Assembly (NCBI RefSeq): GCF_028858535.1
Contig: NZ_JAPMOU010000029.1
Span: 1 to 64,000, forward strand
Source of the DNA: Spartinivicinus poritis
Lineage (GTDB): Bacteria > Pseudomonadota > Gammaproteobacteria > Pseudomonadales > Zooshikellaceae
Direction of reading: 5' to 3'
Length of the DNA: 64,000 nucleotides
Positions 7,113 through 16,016 of this stretch are shown here, piece by piece (position 1 is the stretch's first letter; every line of letters starts with the position of its first letter). The notes beneath the pieces were generated by a model. It saw only the letters and a list, made by a program, of their open reading frames with translations. It did not search any database and was not told the DNA's origin. A program made the position numbers and the translations under genes.

Positions 7113-8339
7113 ATGCCTTTTAGTTTTTTTACTGGTTTCGGCAGTCGCCGCCAACTGTTTTTTTTGTCTCTGTTACTGCTTGGATTAAGTGGTTGCTCAA
7201 AACAGGATTCATCTTCAGCTGCTGAGCCATCCTCTATGCCTGTTACTGAAGTGAGCGTAGTTACGTTGGAAGCCCAACAACACGCAGTAACTGTTGAGTT
7301 ACCTGGTCGCACTAAGGCTTACCAAACATCGGATGTTCGCCCGCAAGTGGGTGGCATTTTGCAAAAGCGTTTGTTCAAGGAAGGGCAGGATGTTGAGGAA
7401 GGCCAGGTGCTTTATCAAATAAACCCTGCTACCTATCAAGCAACCTATGACAATGCAAAAGCAAAGCTGGCTCAAGCAAAAGCCGCAGTGCAGTCTGCCC
7501 AGCCAAAGGCGGAGCGCTATCAACGTTTGGCCAAAATAGGCGGGGTGAGCAAGCAGGATAAAGATGAGGCAGTTGCTACCTTAAGAGAGGCTCAAGCAGC
7601 CGTGGTAGCCTATGAGGCTGAGCTAAAAACAGCAGAAATTAATCTGGAATATGCTCAGATTAAAGCACCTATCTCTGGTCGTATTGGTAAGTCAGCGGCA
7701 ACGCCTGGGGCATTAGTTACTGCGGACCAGACAAGTGCACTGACCACCATCAACCAGTTAGACCCTATAAATGTTGACCTGAGCTTTTCCAGTGTTGAAG
7801 GACTGAAATTAAGGCGTCAATTGGAATCTGGCCAACTGAAAAAAGAAGAAAAGGTTCAGGTGAAGCTAACGCTGGAGGATGGTACTGCCTATAGCGAAAC
7901 CGGCACCTTGGAATTTGTGGGTAACTCAGTTGAAGAAACCACCGGAACCATGGAGTTAAGAGCCGTGTTTGTTAACCCAAATTACCAGCTGTTACCTGGT
8001 ATGTACGTTGATGCCACTCTGTATGTGGGGGTTGATGAGCAAGCATTGTTAGTACCGATGCAAGCGGTTACCCGTAACTCTAAGGGTGAAGCAACCGTAT
8101 GGGTTGTTTCTGCTGACGATAAGGTAGAGCAGCGCGTGGTGGAAACCAGTAAGGCTGTTAAAGACAAGTGGCTGGTTAGCTCCGGACTTAAGGCTGGTGA
8201 GCGCGTGATTGTGGAAGGTGTGCACAAGGTAAGAACAGGGCAGGTTGTTCAAGCGGAAGAAGTTCAGCAGGACTTAAATGTAGCTGAAAGCAAGGCAGTA
8301 ACCGCAGATACAGCCAATGAAAGCCAGCTAACGCTGTAG
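7113..8339 (+). CDS. RND efflux periplasmic adaptor lipoprotein (AcrA/MexA type)
   Basis: The 408-residue membrane fusion protein links the inner-membrane pump to the outer-membrane channel. It has a lipoprotein signal with lipobox LSGC (Cys28), a lipoyl half-motif around 66-100 (VRPQVGGILQKRLFKEG), an alpha-helical hairpin rich in Ala/Gln (about 110-180), the second lipoyl half (APISGRIGKSAATPGALV), then beta-barrel and membrane-proximal domains to the end. It is the first gene of the operon, 22 bases before the pump gene, behind the TTAACCC direct repeat. Substrates cannot be predicted from sequence alone. Confidence 0.93.
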   Translation: MPFSFFTGFGSRRQLFFLSLLLLGLSGCSKQDSSSAAEPSSMPVTEVSVVTLEAQQHAVTVELPGRTKAYQTSDVRPQVGGILQKRLFKEGQDVEEGQVLYQINPATYQATYDNAKAKLAQAKAAVQSAQPKAERYQRLAKIGGVSKQDKDEAVATLREAQAAVVAYEAELKTAEINLEYAQIKAPISGRIGKSAATPGALVTADQTSALTTINQLDPINVDLSFSSVEGLKLRRQLESGQLKKEEKVQVKLTLEDGTAYSETGTLEFVGNSVEETTGTMELRAVFVNPNYQLLPGMYVDATLYVGVDEQALLVPMQAVTRNSKGEATVWVVSADDKVEQRVVETSKAVKDKWLVSSGLKAGERVIVEGVHKVRTGQVVQAEEVQQDLNVAESKAVTADTANESQLTL

Positions 8340-8361
8340 CCCGAAGCCAGGAGGAGTAGTC

Positions 8362-11300
8362 ATGGCCCGTTTTTTTATAGACCGACCGATATTTGCCTGG
8401 GTAATTGCGATTGCCATCATGCTGGGTGGCCTGATGTCGATTTTCAGCTTGCCGCTGCAACAATATCCAGACATCGCACCACCCGCGGTTTCTGTTAGTG
8501 CCACCTATACCGGTGCTTCTGCAGAAACTGTACAAAACTCGGTTACCCAAATTCTTGAGCAGCAAATGACAGGGCTGGATAACCTGCTTTATATGTCATC
8601 CAGCAGTAGCTCATCAGGTAGCTCAAGCATTACCCTAACCTTTGCTTCTGGTACAGACCCTGATACGGCACAGGTGCAGGTGCAAAATAAGGTATCTCAG
8701 GCTGAGTCGATGCTGCCGGATGCAGTGAAAAACTCAGGGGTGACAGTATCCAAGTCTGGCGGTGGCAGCATGTTTATGGTGTTGGCGTTTACCTCCGATG
8801 ACGGCAGCATGACGGATACGGACATTGCTGACTATATGGTATCCAGTCTGCAGGATTCAATCAGCCGAGTTAACGGTGTGGGTAATGTTAGGGTGTTTGG
8901 CTCAGAGTACGCCATGCGGATCTGGCTTGACCCGGAAAAAATGCGCAAATACACCCTGATGCCTTCTGATGTTACCACGGCTATTTCACAACAAAATACT
9001 GATGTTAGCTCAGGCGCATTAGGTGATTTACCAGCGATTAATGGCCAGCAGCTGAATGCCACGGTTACCTCGCGAAGCAAGCTGCAAACCGTTGAGCAAT
9101 TCGAATCTATCGTTCTTAAGTCTGATACTAGTGGTGCTACAGTTTATTTGAGTGATGTCGCCAACATAGAGCTAGGCTCTGAAAGCTACTCAACTTCAGC
9201 CAAGTTTAATGGTAAAGCTGCTTCAGGTATGGGATTGGAGCTAGCGACAGGTGCTAATGCGCTGGATGTTGCTGAGGCAGTTAAAGCTAAGCTCAAAACC
9301 CTTGAACCTTATTTCCCCGATGGTTTGAGTTACACGATTGCCTACGACACGACACCCTTTGTAAAAATCTCTATTGAAGAAGTCGTGCAAACCTTAATGG
9401 AAGCGATCGGGCTGGTTGTGCTGATCATGTTTCTGTTTCTACAAAACTGGCGTGCGACCTTGATCCCTGCCATTGCGGTGCCTGTGGTATTGCTAGGTAC
9501 TTTTGGCGTATTGGCGCTACTAGGTTACTCCATCAATACCTTAACCATGTTCAGTATGGTACTCGCCATCGGCCTATTGGTGGATGACGCCATTGTAGTG
9601 GTGGAAAACGTCGAGCGGGTAATGTCTGAAGAGGGCTTATCACCACGAGAGGCTACTCGCAAATCCATGGGGCAGATTACTGGGGCGTTAATCGGCATTG
9701 CCATGGTATTAACTGCCGTATTTATTCCAATGGCCTTTTTTGAAGGCTCTACAGGTGCAATTTATCGTCAGTTCTCAGTCACCATTGCTGCCTCTATGTT
9801 GCTTTCTGTGGTAGTTGCATTGACGTTAAGCCCAGCGCTGTGTGCCACTTTTCTGAAGCCTATTGAGAAAGGCGGCCATACCTCAAGCAAAGGGCCATTA
9901 GGTCGCTTCTTTGCTTGGTTTAACCGCTGCTTTGACCGTAGCACCAACCGCTATCGTAATGGAGTAAAGCATGTTGTTCACTATCGTAAATCAAGCATGC
10001 TGGTCTACCTAGGCATCATCGGCATTATGGGATTACTGTTTGTGCGCCTGCCTACCTCATTTTTGCCAGAAGAAGACCAGGGCATGTTGATGGTGATGTA
10101 TAACGCTCCAGTCGGTGCCACTCAGCAGCGTACCCTGAAAAGCATGGACAAAGTGGCTGAATTTGTAATGCAACAGCCAGAGGTTGAAGGCATCTTCAAT
10201 GTGGCTGGCTTCAGCTTTGCCGGTAGTAGCCAAAACGCAGGTATGGCGTTTATTAAGCTCAAGGATTGGAGCGAGCGAGAAGCGTCTGCTCAGGAAATTG
10301 CGGGCCGAATTACTGGGGCAATGATGGCAACCATTAAAGATGCTCAGGTATTTGCACTGACTCCACCCGCTATTTCAGGCTTAGGTTCCAGCTCTGGTTT
10401 TACTTTGCAGCTGCAGGACTTAGGTGGTAATGGCCATGAAGCGTTGGTTGCAGCAAAAAATCAGCTACTGCAATTGGCAGGCAATAACGCAAAACTCACC
10501 GCTGTTCGCTACAACGGGCTGAATGATTCGCCGGTGTATCAATTGGATATCAATGATCAAAAAGCGGGTGCGCTGGGGCTTTCGTCTTCAGATATCAACG
10601 ATACCTTATCAACCGTACTAGGTAGTAACTATGTTAATGACTTCATTAACAAGAGTCGGGTTAAAAAGGTATATGTACAGGGGGAGGCTTCTTCGCGAAT
10701 GCTGCCTCAGGATATTAGCCGCTGGTATGTGCGAAATAGTGAAGGAAAAATGGTGCCATTTTCAGTCTTCTCTAATGGCCACTGGGATTACAAACCACAA
10801 GTGCTGAACCGTTTTAATGGCACTGAGTCGATGGAAATTACCGGCAGTGCAATAACTGGGGTGAGCTCTGGTGATGCGATGAATGAAATTGCCAGTTTGG
10901 TAAGCCAGCTGCCTGATGGTATCAGCTATTCCTGGTCGGATATGTCTTATCAAGAGCAGGCGGCCGGGTCGCAAGCCACTTTGCTTTATGCCGTATCACT
11001 GGTGTTCGTCTTCTTGTGCTTGGCTGCACTTTATGAAAGCTGGTCAATTCCAGTTTCAGTCATACTGGCTGTACCTGTCGGTATTGTAGGTGCTCTGGCT
11101 GCCACTTGGTTACGTGATTTATCCAACGATATTTATTTCCAGGTTGGTTTATTGGCCACCATGGGGCTGGCAGCGAAAAACGGTATTTTGATTGTTGAGT
11201 TTGCCAAAGATCTGGAAGAAAAAGGCGAGTCTTTAATATCGGCGGTATTGCAAGCGGCTCATCAGCGGTTACGCCCAATTATCATGACCTCGTTAGCCTT

Positions 11301-11520
11301 TTTACTGGGTGTTTTACCGATGGTGTTAAGTTCTGGTGCGGGATCAGGTGGTCGTCATGCGTTGGGCACTGGAGTACTTGGCGGAACCTTGTTTTCTACC
11401 TTGTTTGGTATTTTCTTTGTACCGTTATTTTATGTGATTATCCGCTCCCTATTTGGAGGAGAAAAAGCTGCAGTGCAGCCTAAGAAAGAAGCGCTGTATA
11501 GCCAGGAGGCTGAAGTATGA
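8362..11520 (+). CDS. RND multidrug efflux pump (AcrB/MexB, HAE1 family)
   Basis: With 1,052 residues this is the size expected for a hydrophobe/amphiphile RND pump. The N-terminus MARFFIDRPIFAWVIAI is typical. Proton-relay residues are present: Asp408 and Asp409 in GLLVDDAIVVVENVE and Lys939 in GLAAKNGILIVEFA. Two large periplasmic porter loops follow TM1 and TM7, and twelve hydrophobic segments are visible. The ribosome site GGAGGAG stands 6 bases before the ATG. Its stop overlaps the start of the outer-membrane factor by 4 bases (ATGA), so the tripartite system is co-translated. Homotrimer in the inner membrane is expected from the family. Confidence 0.96.
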   Translation: MARFFIDRPIFAWVIAIAIMLGGLMSIFSLPLQQYPDIAPPAVSVSATYTGASAETVQNSVTQILEQQMTGLDNLLYMSSSSSSSGSSSITLTFASGTDPDTAQVQVQNKVSQAESMLPDAVKNSGVTVSKSGGGSMFMVLAFTSDDGSMTDTDIADYMVSSLQDSISRVNGVGNVRVFGSEYAMRIWLDPEKMRKYTLMPSDVTTAISQQNTDVSSGALGDLPAINGQQLNATVTSRSKLQTVEQFESIVLKSDTSGATVYLSDVANIELGSESYSTSAKFNGKAASGMGLELATGANALDVAEAVKAKLKTLEPYFPDGLSYTIAYDTTPFVKISIEEVVQTLMEAIGLVVLIMFLFLQNWRATLIPAIAVPVVLLGTFGVLALLGYSINTLTMFSMVLAIGLLVDDAIVVVENVERVMSEEGLSPREATRKSMGQITGALIGIAMVLTAVFIPMAFFEGSTGAIYRQFSVTIAASMLLSVVVALTLSPALCATFLKPIEKGGHTSSKGPLGRFFAWFNRCFDRSTNRYRNGVKHVVHYRKSSMLVYLGIIGIMGLLFVRLPTSFLPEEDQGMLMVMYNAPVGATQQRTLKSMDKVAEFVMQQPEVEGIFNVAGFSFAGSSQNAGMAFIKLKDWSEREASAQEIAGRITGAMMATIKDAQVFALTPPAISGLGSSSGFTLQLQDLGGNGHEALVAAKNQLLQLAGNNAKLTAVRYNGLNDSPVYQLDINDQKAGALGLSSSDINDTLSTVLGSNYVNDFINKSRVKKVYVQGEASSRMLPQDISRWYVRNSEGKMVPFSVFSNGHWDYKPQVLNRFNGTESMEITGSAITGVSSGDAMNEIASLVSQLPDGISYSWSDMSYQEQAAGSQATLLYAVSLVFVFLCLAALYESWSIPVSVILAVPVGIVGALAATWLRDLSNDIYFQVGLLATMGLAAKNGILIVEFAKDLEEKGESLISAVLQAAHQRLRPIIMTSLAFLLGVLPMVLSSGAGSGGRHALGTGVLGGTLFSTLFGIFFVPLFYVIIRSLFGGEKAAVQPKKEALYSQEAEV

Positions 11521-12935
11521 AACCACTGCAAAAAATCTGTGTTTTAATACCTGTATTAACCATGGCTGGGTGTGTCAGCTTAGCCCCAGATTACCAACAG
11601 CCTGATTCACCTGTAACTGCAGAATGGCGTGATACTAAAGCTGCACAGCAAAACTCATCAGCCGTTGCTACCCATAAAACAGTGGCTGCAATTAAGTGGC
11701 AAGATTATTTTCAAGATCGCAAGTTACGCCAGGTAATTAATCTAGCGTTAACTAACAATCGTGATTTACGGATTGCCTTGCTAAATATTGAGCAAGCACG
11801 GGCTAAATATGGAATTCAAGAAGCTGAACTATGGCCGTCTATATCAGTAAGCAGTAGCAAAACAGCATCACGAACGCCTACGAATGGTAGTGATAGTGCT
11901 ACCATCAGTCACCAATATGAGGCTGGCATTGGTTTTAGCAACTATGAGCTGGATTTGTTCGGACGGATTAGCAGTTTAAAAGACGAGGCGTTGGAGAGCT
12001 ATTTATCAACAGTGGAAACCCAGCGCAGCACTCGCTTAAGTTTAATTGCTGAAGTGGCAAATAATTGGTTGACGTTAGCGACAAATCTGCAATTACAAGC
12101 CCTCGCTCAGCAAACGCTTAATAGCCAGTTAGAAACCCTGAAACTAACCCAAAAAATGTACAGCCAGGGCATAGCCTCAAAACTGAACTTGGCCCAGGTT
12201 CAGTCCAGTGTGGAAACGGCCCGCGTTGATGTCGCTACATACAAAGCACAAGTTGCTCAGGATCGTAATGCACTGGAATTAGTGGTAGGTACTCAGCTGA
12301 AGGATAATCTGTTACCCACAGTAAAATTGGAGAAAACGATTGCACTAGCACCAATCCCCGCCAATTTAAAATCAAGTGTGCTATTACAGCGCCCAGATGT
12401 ATTGGCAGCGGAACATAGCTTAAAAGGAGCTAACGCCAATATTGGAGCAGCCCGTGCAGCTTTTTTCCCTACTATTTCTCTTACGGCATCTGCCGGGCGT
12501 AGCAGCAATCAATTAAATGACTTATTTAGCAGCAGTAATCGCAGTTGGTCATTTACGCCGAGTATTAGTATACCCATTTTTAATGCTGGGAGTTTAAGTG
12601 CTTCACTAAAAGAGTCTAAAGTAAAACGTGATATTGCGGTGGCTGACTATGAAAAAACGATTCAAACTGCATTTAAAGAGGTCGCTGATGTTTTAGCCGT
12701 GCGTGGATCATTGGATGAACGACTAAAAGCACAAAAAGCCCTGGTTAAAGCTAATTCGCAGAGTTATACCTTATCCAATGCTCGCTACCGTAATGGCTTA
12801 GACAGTTACCTTGATGCTTTGGATTCACAACGACAGCTGTATAGTGCTCAGCAGGCGTTAATTCAGCTGCAACTAACTGAATACAGCAATCGAGTGACGT
12901 TATTTAAAGTGCTGGGGGGTGGGACTAATACATAG
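11517..12935 (+). CDS. Outer-membrane channel lipoprotein (OprM/NodT family)
   Basis: A 472-residue outer-membrane factor: lipoprotein signal with lipobox MAGC (Cys19), then two structurally repeated halves of long coiled helices and beta strands, as in OprM. The motifs YELDLFGRI (first half) and FFPTISLTASAG and FNAGSL (second half) are typical of the NodT subgroup. It completes the adaptor-pump-channel set and probably carries the hydrophobic drug or metabolite across the outer membrane. Start overlaps the pump stop by ATGA. A stem-loop at 12947-12982 follows the stop. Confidence 0.94.
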   Translation: MKPLQKICVLIPVLTMAGCVSLAPDYQQPDSPVTAEWRDTKAAQQNSSAVATHKTVAAIKWQDYFQDRKLRQVINLALTNNRDLRIALLNIEQARAKYGIQEAELWPSISVSSSKTASRTPTNGSDSATISHQYEAGIGFSNYELDLFGRISSLKDEALESYLSTVETQRSTRLSLIAEVANNWLTLATNLQLQALAQQTLNSQLETLKLTQKMYSQGIASKLNLAQVQSSVETARVDVATYKAQVAQDRNALELVVGTQLKDNLLPTVKLEKTIALAPIPANLKSSVLLQRPDVLAAEHSLKGANANIGAARAAFFPTISLTASAGRSSNQLNDLFSSSNRSWSFTPSISIPIFNAGSLSASLKESKVKRDIAVADYEKTIQTAFKEVADVLAVRGSLDERLKAQKALVKANSQSYTLSNARYRNGLDSYLDALDSQRQLYSAQQALIQLQLTEYSNRVTLFKVLGGGTNT

Positions 12936-12946
12936 TCTGTAGTTAA

Positions 12947-12982
12947 AAAAACAAGATACTCATAATCGTGGGTGTCTTGTTT
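12947..12982 (+). terminator. Stem-loop after the efflux operon
   Basis: AAACAAGAtAC and GgTGTCTTGTTT pair around an ATAATC loop just after the channel gene. An A run precedes it and a short T-rich stretch follows, so it could end transcription from either side. Confidence 0.5.
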
Positions 12983-13232
12983 GCACAAGGAGGTGTTTTA
13001 TTGGTTTTTACTTGATTAATTAACAGTTTATGTTTTTCTGATATTAAATAATGTCTATAGCTGCCAAAAAGCTAAAGCAGAGTTGCTTTTTAATTAGCGA
13101 GTAGTGAAAGGGCAGCCGAGGCTATATTGTCTTTTAAGTTATAGTTTGTATTTTGAATGTAAATATTCTTCTCTAAAAATAAAAAATAAGATAGGCTGAA
13201 TAAACCTAAAAAAATAACAAGGAAGCTTAGCA

Positions 13233-13585
13233 GTGGATCGCAGACATTTCTTAAAGTATGGGACTGCTGTCTCTACAGGTTTAGCATTAGGCACAGCGCC
13301 ATTGCCAGATTTATTACCTGACCCTAATACGCCAACCCTTTATACAAGCAGAATTTTAGTAAAGTTTAATTATGATACATATCGAACTCTAAAAATAAGT
13401 CAGAGTGGAACAGACAGTTCTAAAAATCTAACTCATCACATACCTTATATGTATCATTGTCATTCACTAGTGGTCCATGCGTAAAGTTGTTACCTTACTT
13501 TGCGCATGGACCACTATAACATGAAGATAAAGGAATGATGGGACAGTTTACAGTGTATGATCCGGCGGTTGAAAATAAAGTTTGA
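13233..13585 (+). pseudogene. Remnant of a Tat-exported multicopper oxidase
   Basis: The 83-codon frame from GTG (13233) starts with a Tat signal (DRRHFLKYGTAVSTG) and ends in PYMYHCH, the C-terminal copper motif of multicopper oxidases. After a 45-base palindrome (13470-13514) the family ending resumes in another reading position: HEDKGMMGQFTVYDP, with a stop at 13583-13585. An intact oxidase has 450-500 residues, so about 400 residues of the middle are gone, and the palindrome then split the last copper site. In healthy relatives the motif reads HCH-x-x-E-HED; here the codon before HED is TAA. The gene is clearly dead. The next gene is also an oxidative Tat protein. Confidence 0.75.
13470..13514 (+). 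repeat. 45-bp perfect-ended palindrome, TA-flanked
   Basis: GTGGTCCATGCGTAAAG (13470-13486) and CTTTGCGCATGGACCAC (13498-13514) are inverted repeats with one mismatch around an 11-base loop. TA stands on both sides (13468-13469 and 13515-13516), the target duplication typical of Tc1/mariner and IS630-type elements. It interrupts the copper motif of the dead oxidase, so it looks like a tiny non-autonomous insertion. No transposase is nearby. Confidence 0.6.
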
Positions 13586-13752
13586 ATAATTAATTAGAGG
13601 AGAAACAGAATGATTACATAATAAAAAAGCCTTATCAGAAGCATCGATAATATAGTGACACCATTTATCGATAGAGTAATTAAAAGGAAATAATTTTTCT
13701 AGTAGTTCGTTTATAATTACCTTAGTGATAATCTTCAATTTAAGGATGAAAT

Positions 13753-14481
13753 ATGAAACGCCGTGATATGTTGAAAGGATTAAGTGCTGGATCTGCAGCA
13801 ACGTTGGTCGCCGCCAGTTTTTCAAGTAATGCAAGTAGTAAGTTGTTAAAAGGCTCATCTTTGCAGCCTGGGTATTATCCTTGCTGTACTTTAACACCTG
13901 AACAGCCAGAAGGGCCATATTATTTTGATGCAGGAATGGTACATCGAAATATTACTGAGGGTAAACCTGGTGTACCGCTTGAACTTGAATTAAGAGTTGT
14001 TGATAGTACAAATGGGTGCCAGCCTATTACCGACGCAGTTGTTGATATTTGGCATTGTGATGCTCAAGGGCTCTACTCTGGTTATGAGGGTCAAGGTGAC
14101 AGTGGTGATATTGATACAACGGGCGAAACCTTCTTGCGTGGCGTTCAGGTCACTGATTGGCAAGGGCTTGTTAATTTTCAAACAATTTATCCTGGTTGGT
14201 ATTATACGCGGGCGACCCATATTCATTTATCTGTTTTTTTAGATGCAGCGACGCTTGTTACTAGTCAAATATATTTTCCTGATGAGATAAATGAATCGAT
14301 ATATACCAATCATGTTGCTTATACAGGTCGGAGTAAAGAGAGAGTGACTAACAACGAAAATGACATGCTGTTAACTATGCTTGAAGATAAGAAAAATGAT
14401 GTGTTTGTTGAAATTGGTCAAGATAACACCGGTTTTGGATTTAAAGCGGTTTATACTATAGGTGTTAAACTTAGTTCTTAA
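13753..14481 (+). CDS. Tat-exported intradiol ring-cleavage dioxygenase-like protein
   Basis: The 242-residue product has a Tat signal (MKRRDMLKGLSAGSAATLVA) and the intradiol dioxygenase fold. TPEQPEGPYYFD opens the domain, DAVVDIWHCDAQGLYSGY follows, and the iron ligands are present: Tyr108, Tyr150 or Tyr151, His156 and His158 in PGWYYTRATHIH. Characterised intradiol enzymes split catechols between the hydroxyl groups using Fe(III), but exported members are little studied and the substrate is unknown. Its neighbour upstream is a destroyed multicopper oxidase, another extracytoplasmic phenol-oxidising family, so the two may once have worked together (inference). Confidence 0.85.
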   Translation: MKRRDMLKGLSAGSAATLVAASFSSNASSKLLKGSSLQPGYYPCCTLTPEQPEGPYYFDAGMVHRNITEGKPGVPLELELRVVDSTNGCQPITDAVVDIWHCDAQGLYSGYEGQGDSGDIDTTGETFLRGVQVTDWQGLVNFQTIYPGWYYTRATHIHLSVFLDAATLVTSQIYFPDEINESIYTNHVAYTGRSKERVTNNENDMLLTMLEDKKNDVFVEIGQDNTGFGFKAVYTIGVKLSS

Positions 14482-14586
14482 ATTTTAGGATTATCTACGG
14501 AGTAGTTGGTTATACCTCAAACTATTGTACTTAGTTTATTAAGTTTCAATGCTATTCAATAAACGTAACTTTAATATGGTGTTTAT

Positions 14587-14609
14587 AGAGCTGGCAGGAT
14601 GCCAGCTCT
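14587..14609 (+). terminator. Strong stem-loop after the dioxygenase gene
   Basis: AGAGCTGGCA and TGCCAGCTCT form a perfect 10-bp stem around GGA, 105 bases after the stop. Only TTG follows, so its efficiency as a terminator is uncertain. The rest of 14482-14822 shows no gene. Confidence 0.5.
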
Positions 14610-14822
14610 TGCCCAATCGCGTGTCGTCCGAAGATATTCAGTAAAGGTAGATTTATTACAAACTCCACACCTGATTGATGATGGCAGCATATATCAACCT
14701 CTGCTAAGCCAAATTTTTTATGAGTGATACTATAACACTGGTTTGTTTTAGGAGGCAGCTAGAACAGCACTTACCCGATTATGTACTACCTTTATTTGGT
14801 AAGGTGTCTTTTTGCTTGCTTA

Positions 14823-15515
14823 TTAATTATTTTCTAGTCTTCTTAATGCTTTTTTAGCTTGCTCGTTTCCTTGAGCTTCGGCTTTACGAAACCAGTACAT
14901 AGCCATATCTTTATTTTGTGGAGTTCCCAGCCCATACTCATAAAGAAATCCAAGGTTTAACTGAGAAAGTGCAAATCCACTCTCTGCTGACTTTGTGTAC
15001 CAATAGAAAGCTTTATTATAGTTTTTAGGTACATATTTACCTGATTCATAAATAAATGCAATATTATTTTGTGCTATTCTATAACCTAAATTAGCAGACT
15101 TTTCGTAAAGAGAAACTGTCATTTTGATATCCTTTTTAACTCCTATTCCATGTTCATACATATATGCTAAGTTATTCATGGATCTAGGGTCCCCATTTTT
15201 TACGGCTTTGCGATACCAGTAAACAGCTTTTTTATCATCTTGCTTAAACCCATAACCTCGTCTATACATTAATGCAACATTGTATTGGCCTTCCATAGCT
15301 CCTTGTTGAGCTACGAGAAGATACCATTTTGCTGCTTTTTTAAGGTTAATATCAACACCCTTTAATCCTAATCGATATCGATTTCCTAACTCCATCTGGG
15401 CCTGAATATCACCGCTGTTTGCTTTGATCAACAGCTCATCCAAAGTTTTTGATTCTTGTGAATATATAGATGAAGTGATTAGTAATATTGAAATAAAAAT
15501 TAATAGTTTATTCAT
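14823..15515 (-). CDS. Exported Sel1-repeat protein
   Basis: A 230-residue protein with a Sec signal (MNKLLIFISILLITSSIYS) followed by about five Sel1-like repeats of 36 residues, each with the pattern A-x-x-WY-x-x-A-x-x-G and LG/LA-x-x-Y-x-x-G-x-G (for example AVYWYRKAVKNGDPRSMNNL). Such alpha/alpha solenoids bind other proteins; exported ones are known in stress signalling and in host interaction. It has no partner gene nearby. A slightly charged tail (KKALRRLENN) ends it. Confidence 0.85.
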   Translation of the reverse strand: MNKLLIFISILLITSSIYSQESKTLDELLIKANSGDIQAQMELGNRYRLGLKGVDINLKKAAKWYLLVAQQGAMEGQYNVALMYRRGYGFKQDDKKAVYWYRKAVKNGDPRSMNNLAYMYEHGIGVKKDIKMTVSLYEKSANLGYRIAQNNIAFIYESGKYVPKNYNKAFYWYTKSAESGFALSQLNLGFLYEYGLGTPQNKDMAMYWFRKAEAQGNEQAKKALRRLENN

Positions 15516-15733
15516 GATATTTATTTTTGTGTGATGGGTATGTATTTTTTATGTGACATTACTTAGGTAAATATCTAATATTATTTTAATGGAATCGTAT
15601 TGTTTGAGCTATATTGATATTGAATAAGAGGCACTACTACAGCTTATAAGTGATTTAAAATCTGATTGAAAAGAAGTTATGTGGCAGGATAGCATGATAT
15701 TTTGTTTCATTTTTAGTGGTTTTTTCTAATAGA

Positions 15734-15853
15734 CTAATAAACACCATTGTATGTGCTTTCCCACGACTCTTGATCTCCATTCCAAACAAGCTGGCCTATA
15801 ATATTGTCGTAAATTTCAAGTTCTGGCTCTTCGCATTTTTTTAATAAAATTTT
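15734..15853 (-). pseudogene. C-terminal fragment of an unknown gene
   Basis: Between a TGA (15854-15856) and a TAG (15734-15736) the minus strand reads CEEPELEIYDNIIGQLVWNG and DQESWESTYNG. The composition (acidic, aromatic) looks like real protein sequence; a YD...G.L.W....WE pattern recalls small immunity-type or DUF2262-like proteins, but that is a loose impression. No start codon or ribosome site fits, so I take it as the remains of a gene whose N-terminal part is lost. The rest of 15516-16016 shows no gene. Confidence 0.35.
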
Positions 15854-16016
15854 TCATAATTTCATGTTTAATGTTGGTATTTAAATACTAGTGAATGTTA
15901 TTCTACGACCACTTAATTATGTGGTACATGCTTTGGAACTGCACATAAGCAGATAGACTCAGCTATTATATAGTCATAACCTGTAAGGCGCATAACTATG
16001 TTTAAGGCTAGTATCT

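Noticed and set aside
13514-13918. 134-codon minus-strand frame
   Set aside because: It covers the Tat leader of the dioxygenase-like gene, which has clear family motifs on the other strand, and its own product has no recognisable features.
14587-14609. Perfect palindrome as a regulator-binding site
   Set aside because: The position after the gene and the very short loop fit a terminator better than an operator.
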